Of a stretch of DNA of 14,609 nt, positions 1-7,729 are shown one piece after another. The notes beneath the pieces are model-generated. The model made no database searches. It had not been told where the DNA came from and worked only from the letters and a program-made list of their open reading frames with translations. Positions within the stretch are counted from its first letter, which is position 1. Each line of letters opens with the position of its first letter. The translations under genes and the position numbers were made by a program. This DNA comes from Coemansia sp. RSA 922 (taxonomy: Eukaryota; Kickxellomycota; Kickxellomycetes; Kickxellales; Kickxellaceae): assembly GCA_027577415.1 (NCBI GenBank), contig JANBQS010000614.1, positions 1 through 14,609 on the forward strand, written 5' to 3'.

Positions 1-1310
1 TTTTTTGGCAAGGATTTGCGATCAGCAAGCGTTGGAGAAAAAGGGACGGGCCTGCGAGGATCTGCCTGCTCACAAAAAGCACCGAAGGCGAAGAAACTGG
101 CTGGGCCTAAGGTCGCCCAGATGAGTAGGAGGAGACACGCGCCGCGCGTGTCGGAGACTAAAGCCGTGTGATACAGAAGCCCAGCAGTGCGACAAGCCCA
201 TTGGTGGGAAGAAATAGGGAGGCGTCTTGGATTGTAAGCGCATGTCAGCAAGAAAAGAAAGTGGAAAAAAACACACAAAAGCACCATATATGCACGGGGC
301 GCAGGCATCCAAGGCAGGCAGCATGCACAGCAATATGCAAGCAAATGCCGCGCAGAAAGAAAAGCGCGATAGGCAGTGGTAGCAGCCACAGCAGAGCACA
401 GACAGGAAACCTTGATTTGGATGTGGATGGGACTGTTTACAGAGTGTCTGTGAAGAAGAAAAACAACAACAATATTATCGAGCCCAGCTGTAGCCGCCGC
501 TTTGGAAATGGTCTCGTTTGGGAAACTAGATAGAGCGGGGGAAAGAAGATCCCGCCCCACCAACGGTCCAGACACGAATATTCCAATTACCAGAAGAGTG
601 TATGGTCCAACAGCTGGGGAAAAAAGGTGGGTGAACTATTTTTTTTTTTTTTTTTTGGATACGGTACCTCTGAGTTTTCTGAAGCGTAAACCAGCTCTCG
701 GGCCCTTGAGTGGGGCAGAGGGTCTGGAAAAAGTGATGTCAACGGCTGGAGCTAGGCTCGGTGTGCGACCAACAAGTATGCCAGACTCGTCGAGCGTAAC
801 GGGGCTGTAGCCAGCTTCGGCAGCGGTTCCCATTTGGTGAAATTAAGGCAAATGAGCGAAATGCAAGTGTAAGAATAAAACGAAAGAGTGAATAATGGAA
901 CAAAGAGCAAAGAAGAAAAAAGGCGGCGAAGAAATAAAGAAAAAAAAGGACTTGAAGCTAAAGAGACGAAAAGGGAAAAGAGCCAGAGAGAAAGTAGAGC
1001 TGGATGAGCTTGATGTGTGGACGTTTTAAAGGCTGATGATGATTCCCGTTATTGAAATGCCCGTTGTTTTTGAGCACTCTTTTTCAAGCGCTCGACGAGC
1101 CGGGGAAAAAAAAGATGCAAAGTAAAAAGGGGCTGTCTTTAGACTCTGAGAAGCGTTTTATTCGGTGAATAGAAAGATGAGACGATGAATATGCAGCAAG
1201 GGCCCGTGGCAACAGCCCAAACGAAAGAAATAATTGAATGCCCAAGAACAATGGGGGCGCCAGTGTAACTTGGCATTCATAGCAAAGTCTCCCTCCCCCC
1301 ATGAGCTTAC
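1..1310. other. Gene-free left flank, purine-rich on +
   Basis: No convincing gene is visible; open frames here are short, of low complexity, or lack an ATG in good context. Seen directly: an 18-base T run at 639-656 and a strongly purine-rich tract at about 860-1000, which is C/T-rich on the minus strand. C/T-rich tracts also precede the short genes elsewhere in this window, so this may be the leader or promoter of a leftward gene beyond the edge, but that is inference. A 44-codon lysine-rich ATG frame lies in the tract (895-1029, +) and is discussed under findings. The 3' flank of the methyltransferase gene falls at about 1084-1310. Confidence 0.5.
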
Positions 1311-2765
1311 TTAGGCTTTCAGGCCACTACTCCCTCCCCTCCCCCCGCGCCAAGCAACCAAGACGACGTTCCGAGGCGAAGTAACAGCATCAAACAGCGC
1401 AAAAGCACGCACACCGCCTGCGGGACCACAATGTTTGCGCAAGTACAGCGCACGGTCCACGACCAGCATACCTTCGATCAGCGGGCCCATCAGCGACCTT
1501 AGCGTCCACACTACCGCCATCTGGCGGTACCCGTCACTCGTCTTTTGCCGTGCCTCCACACACTGCGCCACGGTCGGACGCCACTTGACACCCAAGCGTT
1601 CGAGCGCCGCATACGCATATACGGCAAATGCATGGTCATCGCCCCCCACAGTCCCCACGTGCTCCTCGGCCGCCTTAAGCTCGGTGCCCGTGACGCCGCC
1701 CACTGCGGGGAATGGGGCGTCCATCGGGAGCTGGCCCATGGTCACCATCAGATAATGCAGTAGGGCGCGGAAGTAGTTGCGCTGAAACCCCGCCATAGTG
1801 TCCTGCTCCCGTGACTCCCACCGCACAGTCGCCTGGCACGCGGTCTTTAGTGCGTTGATGCCGAATTGCACGCCGCGTAGTTCCGAAGACACTGGGAACC
1901 CCGCGCCAGGGCCCTCTGTTATGTGGTTGTAGCAGCACGGCACAACTACCACAGCGGCTGCATCCGATTCGACAAATGCCTTTAGGACAGAGCTTGACAA
2001 GTCGCCACACGCATGTAGCCCGCACAGCATCCACCGACCACTGCCAGCCTCCTCTCGTGCTGCTGTAGCCAGCTCTCCGGCGCTCTCCAAATCTACGCGC
2101 AGCACCCTGTGCACCAGCCGAGACTCTAAATACCTAGGCCCCTGGTATCCCTCAGCAACAGCCCGTTTTCCCTTCAGCCGCTTCAATGTGCGCCGCTGAT
2201 GCACCTCAGCCCCGCGCTTCTGTCCTTCGGCAAAATCCACTGCCAAAACCCGTGGTGCATCCGCGCGTCCATACGCCACTACTCGAGACAAATACCCCTG
2301 TCCAGCGCCGACATCCACCACCAAATCGCTCCCAGTATCGCGCGCCACATGTCCGACCAACGCAGCCAGGTCAACAACCTCTTCGCGTTTCTTTTCGCTC
2401 ATTCCATCTACAAAGTACTTTAGCACGAGCTCCCGTTCTTCGCTCGTCCCTTGGTCGCCAATTCGTTGTCGCGGAAACTGCAAACTAAACATCTTGCTAA
2501 CAAACTCGCGCAATGAGTGGGGACACGCTTCATCGGTTTGTCCGTGGGTCGCCAAGGGAATCAGTTTGCTTATATCAAACTCTGAAGACATAAAGTAGTC
2601 GCGCCATTCGACATCCAGTAACTCCCAGTGTGGGCGTACTAGGAAATCTACTATGTGCATTTGTGCCAGAAACGCGTATGGTGAGTATACTCGCTTCACT
2701 TCTGCCGCATAGTCGCTAGCTGAGCTGAATCCATCCGGGAGCTCAATGCCGTTGTCTGTCGCCAT
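1311..2765 (-). CDS. METTL25/METTL25B-family SAM-dependent methyltransferase
   Basis: Predicted class I SAM-dependent methyltransferase of 484 aa, encoded in one exon. With the ATG at 2765-2763 as residue 1, the SAM-binding glycine loop DVGAGQGYLSR starts at about 151, GLHACGDL lies at about 249-256, and PCCYNHI at about 276-282. The C-terminus carries a SPRN-VLVAW block. This set (glycine loop, HACGDL, PCCYN, SPRN tail) characterises the METTL25/METTL25B (RRNAD1) family, Pfam Methyltransf_32. Length is close to human METTL25B, about 475 aa. The frame stays open 15 codons further upstream, but only to a TTG; the ATG chosen has A at -3 and G at +4. The stop is TAA at 1313-1311. The gene is clearly GC-richer than its flanks, as expected of a conserved host gene. 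The true substrate of this family is not something the sequence can tell. Confidence 0.9.
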   Translation of the reverse strand: MATDNGIELPDGFSSASDYAAEVKRVYSPYAFLAQMHIVDFLVRPHWELLDVEWRDYFMSSEFDISKLIPLATHGQTDEACPHSLREFVSKMFSLQFPRQRIGDQGTSEERELVLKYFVDGMSEKKREEVVDLAALVGHVARDTGSDLVVDVGAGQGYLSRVVAYGRADAPRVLAVDFAEGQKRGAEVHQRRTLKRLKGKRAVAEGYQGPRYLESRLVHRVLRVDLESAGELATAAREEAGSGRWMLCGLHACGDLSSSVLKAFVESDAAAVVVVPCCYNHITEGPGAGFPVSSELRGVQFGINALKTACQATVRWESREQDTMAGFQRNYFRALLHYLMVTMGQLPMDAPFPAVGGVTGTELKAAEEHVGTVGGDDHAFAVYAYAALERLGVKWRPTVAQCVEARQKTSDGYRQMAVVWTLRSLMGPLIEGMLVVDRALYLRKHCGPAGGVRAFALFDAVTSPRNVVLVAWRGGRGGSSGLKA

Positions 2766-3844
2766 ACTAACAAAAATATAAATAACTAGCGATATATTAT
2801 TATATTGCAAATGCCTGTTGCCAATATTTTTTCTCTCGCTTTATCCAATAATCTTTGGTGCTACATATGGGGCTACACAGTATGTTGATCAAAGCGAGTT
2901 ATTTTAGTATTCTACAGCCGTGTGGATATACACGCCAGTACATATCGAGTCGACAAAGCTAAAAAAAAAAAAAAAAAAACTTGGTTTGCGCAACGACTTT
3001 TTTTAGCCTTTTTCAAAGTTGCCCAATATTACAAGGTCACTTTCCCACATTTCACCCTCGCATGTGGCTACGCGATGGCGGAAAGGATCTCGGCATGAGG
3101 AGTGAATGGATTTTCCAGGAGTTTCCAACTTTGGATAGAACATGAGACTAGTACACATGCCACATGCCACATACTCAGCAACGTTTGCAATAAAATACGC
3201 CTATGATGCTACTAGTTGAATAGTGAGTTATGCGAGGAATACGTTAAATCACAATATTAATACACAGCTTTTACATCCTGCGTTTACTTTGTTTGCGCAC
3301 TTTAAACCTTGGGCTAATACCTCAAGGGCGTAAGTAGCGATAAAAAGGGATAACATACTTGGAAATATTTCTAAAAGAGGAAAGGAGATAGCACCGGAAG
3401 AAATAACTCAAATAAGACAGGCATGTGAGGAAGCGATTAGACAGGATCAGTAATATGACATGTTAATACGACTAATGGAAGGCTAATAAGGTAAGACGAT
3501 AATTTTTATTTAGCCCAAGTAAAACCTGTCCTAGTACATTAAATCTCGTTCTTTCTATTTTTTGCTTAAGTAGATATAGTTGATTGAAGGCAAATTATGT
3601 AATGTGCATGAAAGAATCTGAAGTCTTGCCAGCAGACAGCTCCTCTACGTCGAACCAAGCTCACACGTGGCAAGTTTTTTTTGCCCCAATTTTTTTAGAG
3701 CTCCAGTCATTGCTGTGGTATCCTTTTTCTTTTTAAATACCCCCAACCCGATAGTAGCAAAGACATTAGCAGGCATTTTTGCTCTACCCTTCAGTCAGCC
3801 CCCAAAAAATAGCCTTGCATGTGAAAATTGTCACCCCTGTTGGC
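2766..3844. other. Intergenic, AT-rich, no convincing gene
   Basis: This is the upstream region of the methyltransferase gene (which reads left) plus spacer. Seen directly: a 19-base A run at 2961-2979 and a short tandem repeat at 3155-3172 (ACATGCC twice, then ACAT). A stop-bounded frame at 3334-3453 (+) reads like a charged helical protein tail but has no ATG; it is listed under findings. The last 150 bases are T-rich and lead into the promoter at 3845. No RNA gene is recognised. Confidence 0.5.
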
Positions 3845-3901
3845 TATTTAAAGGGGTGCCAGCTGCTCCCATCCTATTTTCTCTCTCTCTCTCTCTCTCT
3901 C
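3845..3901 (+). promoter_or_regulatory. TATA box and CT-repeat leader of the short gene at 3957
   Basis: TATTTAAA at 3845-3852 lies about 110 bases before the ATG at 3957. It is followed by a CT dinucleotide run at 3881-3901 and a C/T-rich leader up to AACAAACAGT just before the ATG. The TATA-to-ATG spacing matches that of the two genes at the right end of the window (108-109 bases), which supports a real Pol II promoter. The CT run could be a core-promoter pyrimidine tract or merely a microsatellite. Confidence 0.5.
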
Positions 3902-3956
3902 ATTCTATCCACCACCACTCTGTTTATTTTCTTGCCTTTTTCTCTTAACAAACAGT

Positions 3957-4536
3957 ATGTCGCTCCAAAAGCCTACCAAAACAGATATAACAATAAAAAA
4001 AACGTTGTAAGAGGAAGAAGGAATCTATCCTGCCCTCTCGGTAGTGAGAGGGCTTAAATAACAAAAAAGACTACTAATGTAGAGAGGGCGATCCCTCCCC
4101 AACCATCCATGTTCCGCGTCCTCCCAGCGATCGGTCCGCGTCACGTGATAGCGGCGTGACAACAGATGTGCTAATAACTGGCTCTCAGATATCTCTGCTA
4201 TGGCGGACTCAGACAGTCAAAATTTTTACAGATGAGTCCTATGCGCCAATAAACTGCAAAGGAGTATTCATACGTATTAAAACTGGTTGTGCTTTCAACG
4301 ACAAAATTGGACAAAATGAAATAACTGATACTGAGGAATTTTTTAATCTTCACATGAGCATCGAGGATATGTTGAAAGACAATCCACTAAGTGGTAATGA
4401 GCATATTGCATGGGTCAATAACAGCAATGGCGCTAAGGAGGATAAAATCGAGGTCTATGTTAATGGTGTACTTAAAATAAGCTTGACTAGTGGTAACCTA
4501 GTCCATGTTCTAGCTGCAAATCGCTTGAATACTTAG
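3957..4536 (+). pseudogene. Short single-exon gene of unknown function, split by a solo LTR after codon 9
   Basis: Not recognised. The ATG at 3957 opens a frame that enters the LTR at 3986 after 29 bases. After the LTR and second TSD the same frame continues at 4167 and runs to TAG at 4534-4536. Removing 3986-4166 (LTR plus one TSD copy) gives 29 + 370 = 399 bases: one uninterrupted 132-codon frame plus stop. The product would be soluble and mildly acidic, with no signal peptide, membrane segment or recognisable domain. From the sequence after the LTR alone, only a GTG at 4156 could serve as start, which is not a credible eukaryotic start, so the copy is probably dead unless an internal ATG is used. 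The break is certain if the TSD reading is right; function is unknown. Confidence 0.65.
3986..4161 (-). mobile_element. Solo LTR, 176 bp, TSD ACAGA
   Basis: Perfect 5-bp TSDs (ACAGA) lie at 3981-3985 and 4162-4166. Read on the minus strand the element begins TGTCACGCC and ends TTGTTATA, so its 3' end is TA in place of the usual CA. It has a TATA-like TTATTTAAG (4053-4061, minus strand). This runs directly into a perfect 8-bp hairpin, GCCCTCTC/GAGAGGGC (4032-4039 and 4046-4053). The palindrome TCACGTGA lies at 4141-4148. No internal retroelement coding or second LTR is present, so this is a footprint left by LTR-LTR recombination. The restored open frame of the host gene is independent support for both ends. 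Confidence 0.7.
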
Positions 4537-4684
4537 AGGAATTTGATGATGCAAGGTCCCACAGAGGGTGAGCCACAGCCAGATATTGCTGCTTGATCAA
4601 CAAACCACGCAGCTGAGCGACTTGTGATATGTGAAGGTATTTGTGGATGATATTTGATGTGACGTTTTTAAGTTTTGGCAAGGA

Positions 4685-4788
4685 TATAAAAAAGAGGTGG
4701 TGCTAGAGCACCACTTCTGTTGTTTCCTCTCTGAGAAGTACACTCTATTAACCATATATTATTTCTCATACTCTTGCTAACTACAACA
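4685..4788 (+). mobile_element. Possible degraded LTR (TATA, hairpin, CTACAACA end)
   Basis: TATAAA at 4685-4690 is followed immediately by a stem with 11 paired positions (4694-4717) whose core GTGGTGCT/AGCACCAC is perfect over 8 bp. A C/T-rich stretch and an end-like CTACAACA at 4781-4788 follow. The TATA-then-hairpin order is the same as in the proven solo LTR at 3986-4161. Neither a 5' TG end nor a TSD could be found, so this may be a truncated LTR or an unrelated promoter. Confidence 0.3.
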
Positions 4789-5037
4789 GGCCTTCTTTTC
4801 TCATAGTGTCTTTGTAACACTAATCTAAGAGTATTTTCTTAGCCTTGTGTTGAAACAAAATAAATAGCTAGTGAAAAATATACCACACTTGTTGCAGTTC
4901 ACAAGAGCTATGATTTTGGCACAAGGCCATGAGGTCCGCTCAAAGGAGTCAAATGGTTCAAACTCGCTTATTAGTAACACAATATAAGTGTTGTGTATTA
5001 ATCTACGGCACAGTTTAAAAAACCGATGGCAATGTAA

Positions 5038-5211
5038 CCACCTCTATGCTCCAATAGATACAGTACTGGTTACAGTTGGGACAGTGGTATCATCATTTGC
5101 AGCCGACTGCCAAAATTTAAAGCAGATTCAAGAATAAAACCACTATTTGTAGCTAGATCTGAAAAGAGGCAATATGTCCAAGCATATGTCATGCGATATA
5201 GAGTGATATAG
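5038..5211 (+). other. Protein-like open stretch without start (possible gene remnant)
   Basis: Bounded by TAA at 5035-5037 and TAG at 5209-5211, this frame is open for 57 codons. Its composition looks like real protein (many K/R/S/Y/W, a WDSGIIICS segment, a basic C-terminal half), but it has no useful ATG and matches no family I recognise. It could be an exon or a decayed gene piece; chance cannot be excluded. Confidence 0.2.
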
Positions 5212-5335
5212 CCTAGGTAGGTGTTGGCTCTAAAGGCGCAAGCAATAAAAATAAGTAAATGTAGCTACTTTCACTTACCTATGTACATAATTTACTACGA
5301 ATATCAAAAAGTTCGAGAGTTAGCTCGAAAAAAGA

Positions 5336-5416
5336 GGTCAGATGGCCGAGCGGTTAAGGCGCCAGCTTCAGGTGCTGGTCACGAAAGTGGCGTGGGTTCG
5401 AGTCCCACTCTGATCA
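5336..5416 (+). tRNA. tRNA-Leu, anticodon CAG
   Basis: The full cloverleaf can be drawn. Acceptor stem 5336-5342 pairs with 5409-5415 (one G-T pair), with discriminator A at 5416. The D arm is GCC/GGC. Anticodon stem CCAGC (5362-5366) pairs with GCTGG (5374-5378); the loop TTCAGGT puts CAG at 5369-5371 with T33 and G37. The long variable arm (5379-5391, CAC/GTG stem) is typical of class II leucine tRNAs. The T arm is GTGGG/CCCAC around TTCGAGT. There is no intron and no encoded CCA. Internal A box (about 5343-5353) and B box (5395-5405, GGTTCGAGTCC) mark it as a Pol III gene. It decodes CUG, read as leucine judging by the tRNA identity. Confidence 0.95.
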
Positions 5417-5421
5417 TAACA

Positions 5422-5428
5422 TTTTTTT
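5422..5428 (+). terminator. Pol III terminator (T7)
   Basis: Seven T residues begin five bases after the discriminator base of the tRNA, which is the usual fungal Pol III stop signal. Confidence 0.85.
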
Positions 5429-5806
5429 GCTCTTGGCCAAAATATTTTTTGAGGCAAGTGCGCTCGATCGCGAAAGCCCACTTGGTCGTTTAACGTTATT
5501 TTTATGTTTTATTTATCCACATGAACAATGCTCCTGCGCCGCCGCTTTTTCTCTGGCCTTTAATGACTACTCTCCTATCTCAATAGATAAGCATAGAGGC
5601 AAAGTGATATTTTATGGAGTGCAAATGTCTAGGGCTATTCTGCTTAGAATATTTTCTACTTAGAAACCATGTCCAGCTTTGCTAAAGACAAACTTCTACA
5701 TGGAACACGCAAGTGCAAGTAATCCATTAATGGGATTAAGCTCTTTGGGTGGTCTTAATGCCTTTTTGGTAAGCCGGAAACAATTGAACTTGAGATTTTT
5801 TGTATA
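5429..5806. other. Spacer between tRNA and the next gene; nothing recognised
   Basis: AT-rich sequence. The open frames here start at non-ATG codons or run through the tRNA and do not look coding. Parts of 5690-5806 resemble the region upstream of the inverted paralogue at 9330 in scattered blocks, so the right part probably belongs to the upstream region of the 6008 gene. Confidence 0.4.
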
Positions 5807-5838
5807 TTAAAAGCTCCAGAAAGGTGGGGAGCTTTTAA
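5807..5838 (+). promoter_or_regulatory. Inverted repeat with TTTTAA arms in the promoter of the 6008 gene
   Basis: A perfect 11-bp inverted repeat, TTAAAAGCTCC (5807-5817) and GGAGCTTTTAA (5828-5838), has a 10-base loop. It is followed by AT-rich TATA-like sequence. The inverted paralogue has a comparable 8-bp repeat, CTTTTTAA/TTAAAAAG, at 9514-9537. In both copies the repeat ends roughly 40 bases before a shared GGAGTGG. Arm sequences differ while the pairing and position are kept, which suggests a functional element; its role is unknown. Confidence 0.4.
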
Positions 5839-6007
5839 ATAAAATAAAAAGAAGAAAATGCCTTGATTGCTGCAGAAGGAGTGGTACAATAAGGCAGCTG
5901 CAGGGTGTCTGCTTTTTCTTCCTCTTCTCTCCTCCCACTTCTCTGCCAGCTATTTCACTTACCTCCAGCTTTTTTACACCAGCAACCAGCACGTCTATTA
6001 TTTGCAA

Positions 6008-6687
6008 ATGGCAATCAAGACATATCCTGTGTACTGTCTACCTACAGCTAGGAGTGACATGGCTTGTGTAGGATCGACACATCGCGTCGGCGAGCGATCC
6101 CACATTTCGGTCACGTGACCGATCTATCGCCCGTTGGGCGATTTTAATATTAACGACTAGCGCTACTGCGCCACGACTAAGGGTATTTAAGGAACAGCGC
6201 ACGGCATTACGGGCTTAGGTTTCTTGGATCATCACTTCTTATAGCTTTTATTATTATTTAATACGAGACATTAGAACGGTGACTTAGGCTTACGCCAAAT
6301 AAGCTAGACTACAAATCTACAGCTTGTATAGGTGAGATAGATATTGAACCAACAACTTGCCTAAAAACTTGGAGTGATGCTGAAGCTAAAATCGATGCTG
6401 ATGAAACTCTAAAGACACATAAATCCAGTAAAATGCTTTGTGTTATTACTGAAAAGGTTTGCTATTCCTTAAATGGAGATGGTAGTGTAGGTGATAATGA
6501 AACCAAGCTTGAAGGAGAAGTTTACTTTGTTGTTGCTGCTGGTAGGTCCTGGGCCAAGTTCCGGGAATCTGGTAGTGTGAGTGAGCGTTTTAATGCTATT
6601 AAGAAGTGGGTTGAAACTGAAGATGCATGGTATAAAATGGTATTGAGTTGGACAAATAATGATATCTTACGTGATGGTAATTGCTGA
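6008..6687 (+). pseudogene. Short gene of unknown function (copy A), split by a solo LTR
   Basis: Not recognised. The ATG at 6008 opens a frame that meets the LTR at 6067; read on into the LTR it stops at 6116-6118. The frame resumes at 6327 and ends with TGA at 6685-6687. Without 6067-6326 (LTR plus one TSD copy) the two parts (59 + 361 bases) give one 139-codon frame. The inverted copy B at 9330 (-) shows the uninterrupted state at this very point: MACIGEIDIE here aligns with MDRIGEIDIE there. Shared blocks are TYPVY/IYPVY, IGEIDIE, TTCL, VCYS, TKLEGE-YF and SGSV. About half of aligned residues are identical by eye. No domain, signal peptide or membrane segment is evident in this frame. The 5' flank has a C/T-rich tract at about 5910-5945 conserved in copy B. 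An internal ATG at 6433 could give 84 aa if a transcript began in the LTR. Confidence 0.7.
6067..6321 (+). mobile_element. Solo LTR, 255 bp, TSD GCTTG
   Basis: Perfect TSDs GCTTG lie at 6062-6066 and 6322-6326. The ends are TGTAGGATC and AATCTACA, with a terminal inverted repeat TGTAG/CTACA. It has TATTTAAGG at 6184 and a 14-bp palindrome CGGTCACGTGACCG at 6108-6121. It is rich in CpG. It is clearly homologous to the LTR at 12305-12557 (shared TGTAGGATC, GATCCCACA, ATCATCACTTCTTATAGC, TTAGAACGGTGAC). The empty-site paralogue at about 9275-9285 (-) confirms the insertion. Length, TG..CA ends and 5-bp TSD fit Ty3 or Ty1 type elements; no internal region is present to decide. Confidence 0.88.
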
Positions 6688-7425
6688 CTGTCACTGGCAT
6701 TGACACCATGACACAGGAGGCAATTTCTAGCTAAATATGCAGGATTGCCAATGCTCCCATGATCCAGTATGTGGATACTTTGGTATAGAATAGCACCTTT
6801 TAAAAGGCTGTGGTGGTTTGTGCATTATACACCCCAGAATGCCCACATTCATTTTCGGGCTAAACCTGGTGTTAATCTTCAGAGTTTACTCAGCATGCAT
6901 CACTTAAAATAGATATCCTTCTACACAATTTAACAGGTTTTGGAAGTTTGTGTTTAATATCAAATAGAGTATCTGGAAAGAAAACAATGTAACTATTGCT
7001 GGTGAGCATGGTCATTTGCACTCTTATATCACAACATAGCCCATATAGGAGCAAATAACATGTTTTCACTAACAATGCTGTTAATTTTAGGAGCAGTTGT
7101 TTGATTGACCTGTACAGTAAGCTAACAAGCCCATCCTATTTTTCTCTAGCTAATAAAATAGTTTCAACCTTTATAGAGTTTGTTTGTGAGAAATGGTCCA
7201 ATGTTACTTAATAAAACTTTATTATGGAGCTACTAGCAAAGCCCTTATGAAACTGGTAGTAAAACTTCAAGTATCCTAGCCACCAACAATTGCCACATAT
7301 TCAGATTCCAGTAATAGTTTATATTATTTCTACTTGTATGTACCTTTGAGACAAATTTTATGCTGTACAAATACCCTAATACTCATGGATGATGTGTGTA
7401 ATTTGCCGTATTGCCCAGTTACTTT
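6688..7425. other. AT-rich spacer with possible decayed coding pieces
   Basis: No intact gene. Between about 6690 and 6920 several frames look like protein but break with stops. One is open for about 49 codons from about 6762 (+) with an ATG near 6768 and a W/F/H-rich composition. The rest (to 7425) is AT-rich with no RNA gene, array or repeat that I recognise. The segment ends at the ACTTT target duplication of the LTR at 7426. Confidence 0.35.
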
Positions 7426-7700
7426 TGTAGGTTTGGAGTATGCGAGTTGTTTGCGGCTAACGCCTAAGTTCACCAGTCCTTACGTCTTTGTATTTTAGTA
7501 AAATAAAAAGTAATAAAGAATAAAGGTGATTGCCTAACTCATCTGTGGTTGCTGGTGCGGGGGCCCTTATATAGGGGTAAACGGTCCATGGGGCAGTAAC
7601 GGCGCTACTGCTTGTGATCGAGGCGCCGTTGATCATAGCCGTAGAAACTAGGCAACAATAAATAATGTCGGATGTCGTCGCTGAACGCCGAAATCCTACA
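7426..7700 (-). mobile_element. Solo LTR, 275 bp, TSD ACTTT
   Basis: Perfect TSDs ACTTT lie at 7421-7425 and 7701-7705. Read on the minus strand the element starts TGTAGGATTTCGG and ends CCAAACCTACA, with TGTAG/CTACA termini. It has a clear TATA box, TATATAAG (7566-7573, minus), and a T-rich segment with the block GGTGAACTTAGGCGTTAGCC near its 3' end. That block resembles GGTGACTTAGGCTTACGCC in the LTR at 6067-6321, so it is a related but distinct subfamily. It hits no reading frame that I can see. Confidence 0.85.
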
Positions 7701-7729
7701 ACTTTCTCAAAGACAGTGAAGTCGTGTCA

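Larger units (their letters stand above)
4537..5335. other. Spacer with an LTR-like core and a protein-like remnant
   Basis: No intact gene. Two items stand out. First, TATAAA at 4685-4690 is followed at once by an 11-bp stem (4694-4704 with 4707-4717, one G-T pair), with CTACAACA at 4781-4788 beyond it; this resembles the promoter and 3' end of an LTR, but I found no matching TSD. Second, the frame at 5038-5211 (+) is open for 57 codons with a protein-like, basic composition but no start. A hairpin TTCGAG/CTCGAA lies at 5312-5329, six bases before the tRNA. Confidence 0.4.

Noticed and set aside
2766..2810. N-terminal extension of the methyltransferase frame to 2810
   Set aside because: It starts at TTG, reads AT-rich low-complexity sequence, and an ATG with good context lies at 2765.
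3667..3948. Plus-strand frame before the 3957 gene
   Set aside because: Low-complexity, covers the TATA box and CT-repeat leader, and lacks a credible start.
4156..4536. Gene starting at GTG 4156
   Set aside because: GTG is not a normal eukaryotic start, and the first codons belong to the LTR end and TSD. The true start is the ATG at 3957, before the LTR.
5221..5493. Open frame across the tRNA
   Set aside because: It runs through a perfect tRNA gene and its terminator.
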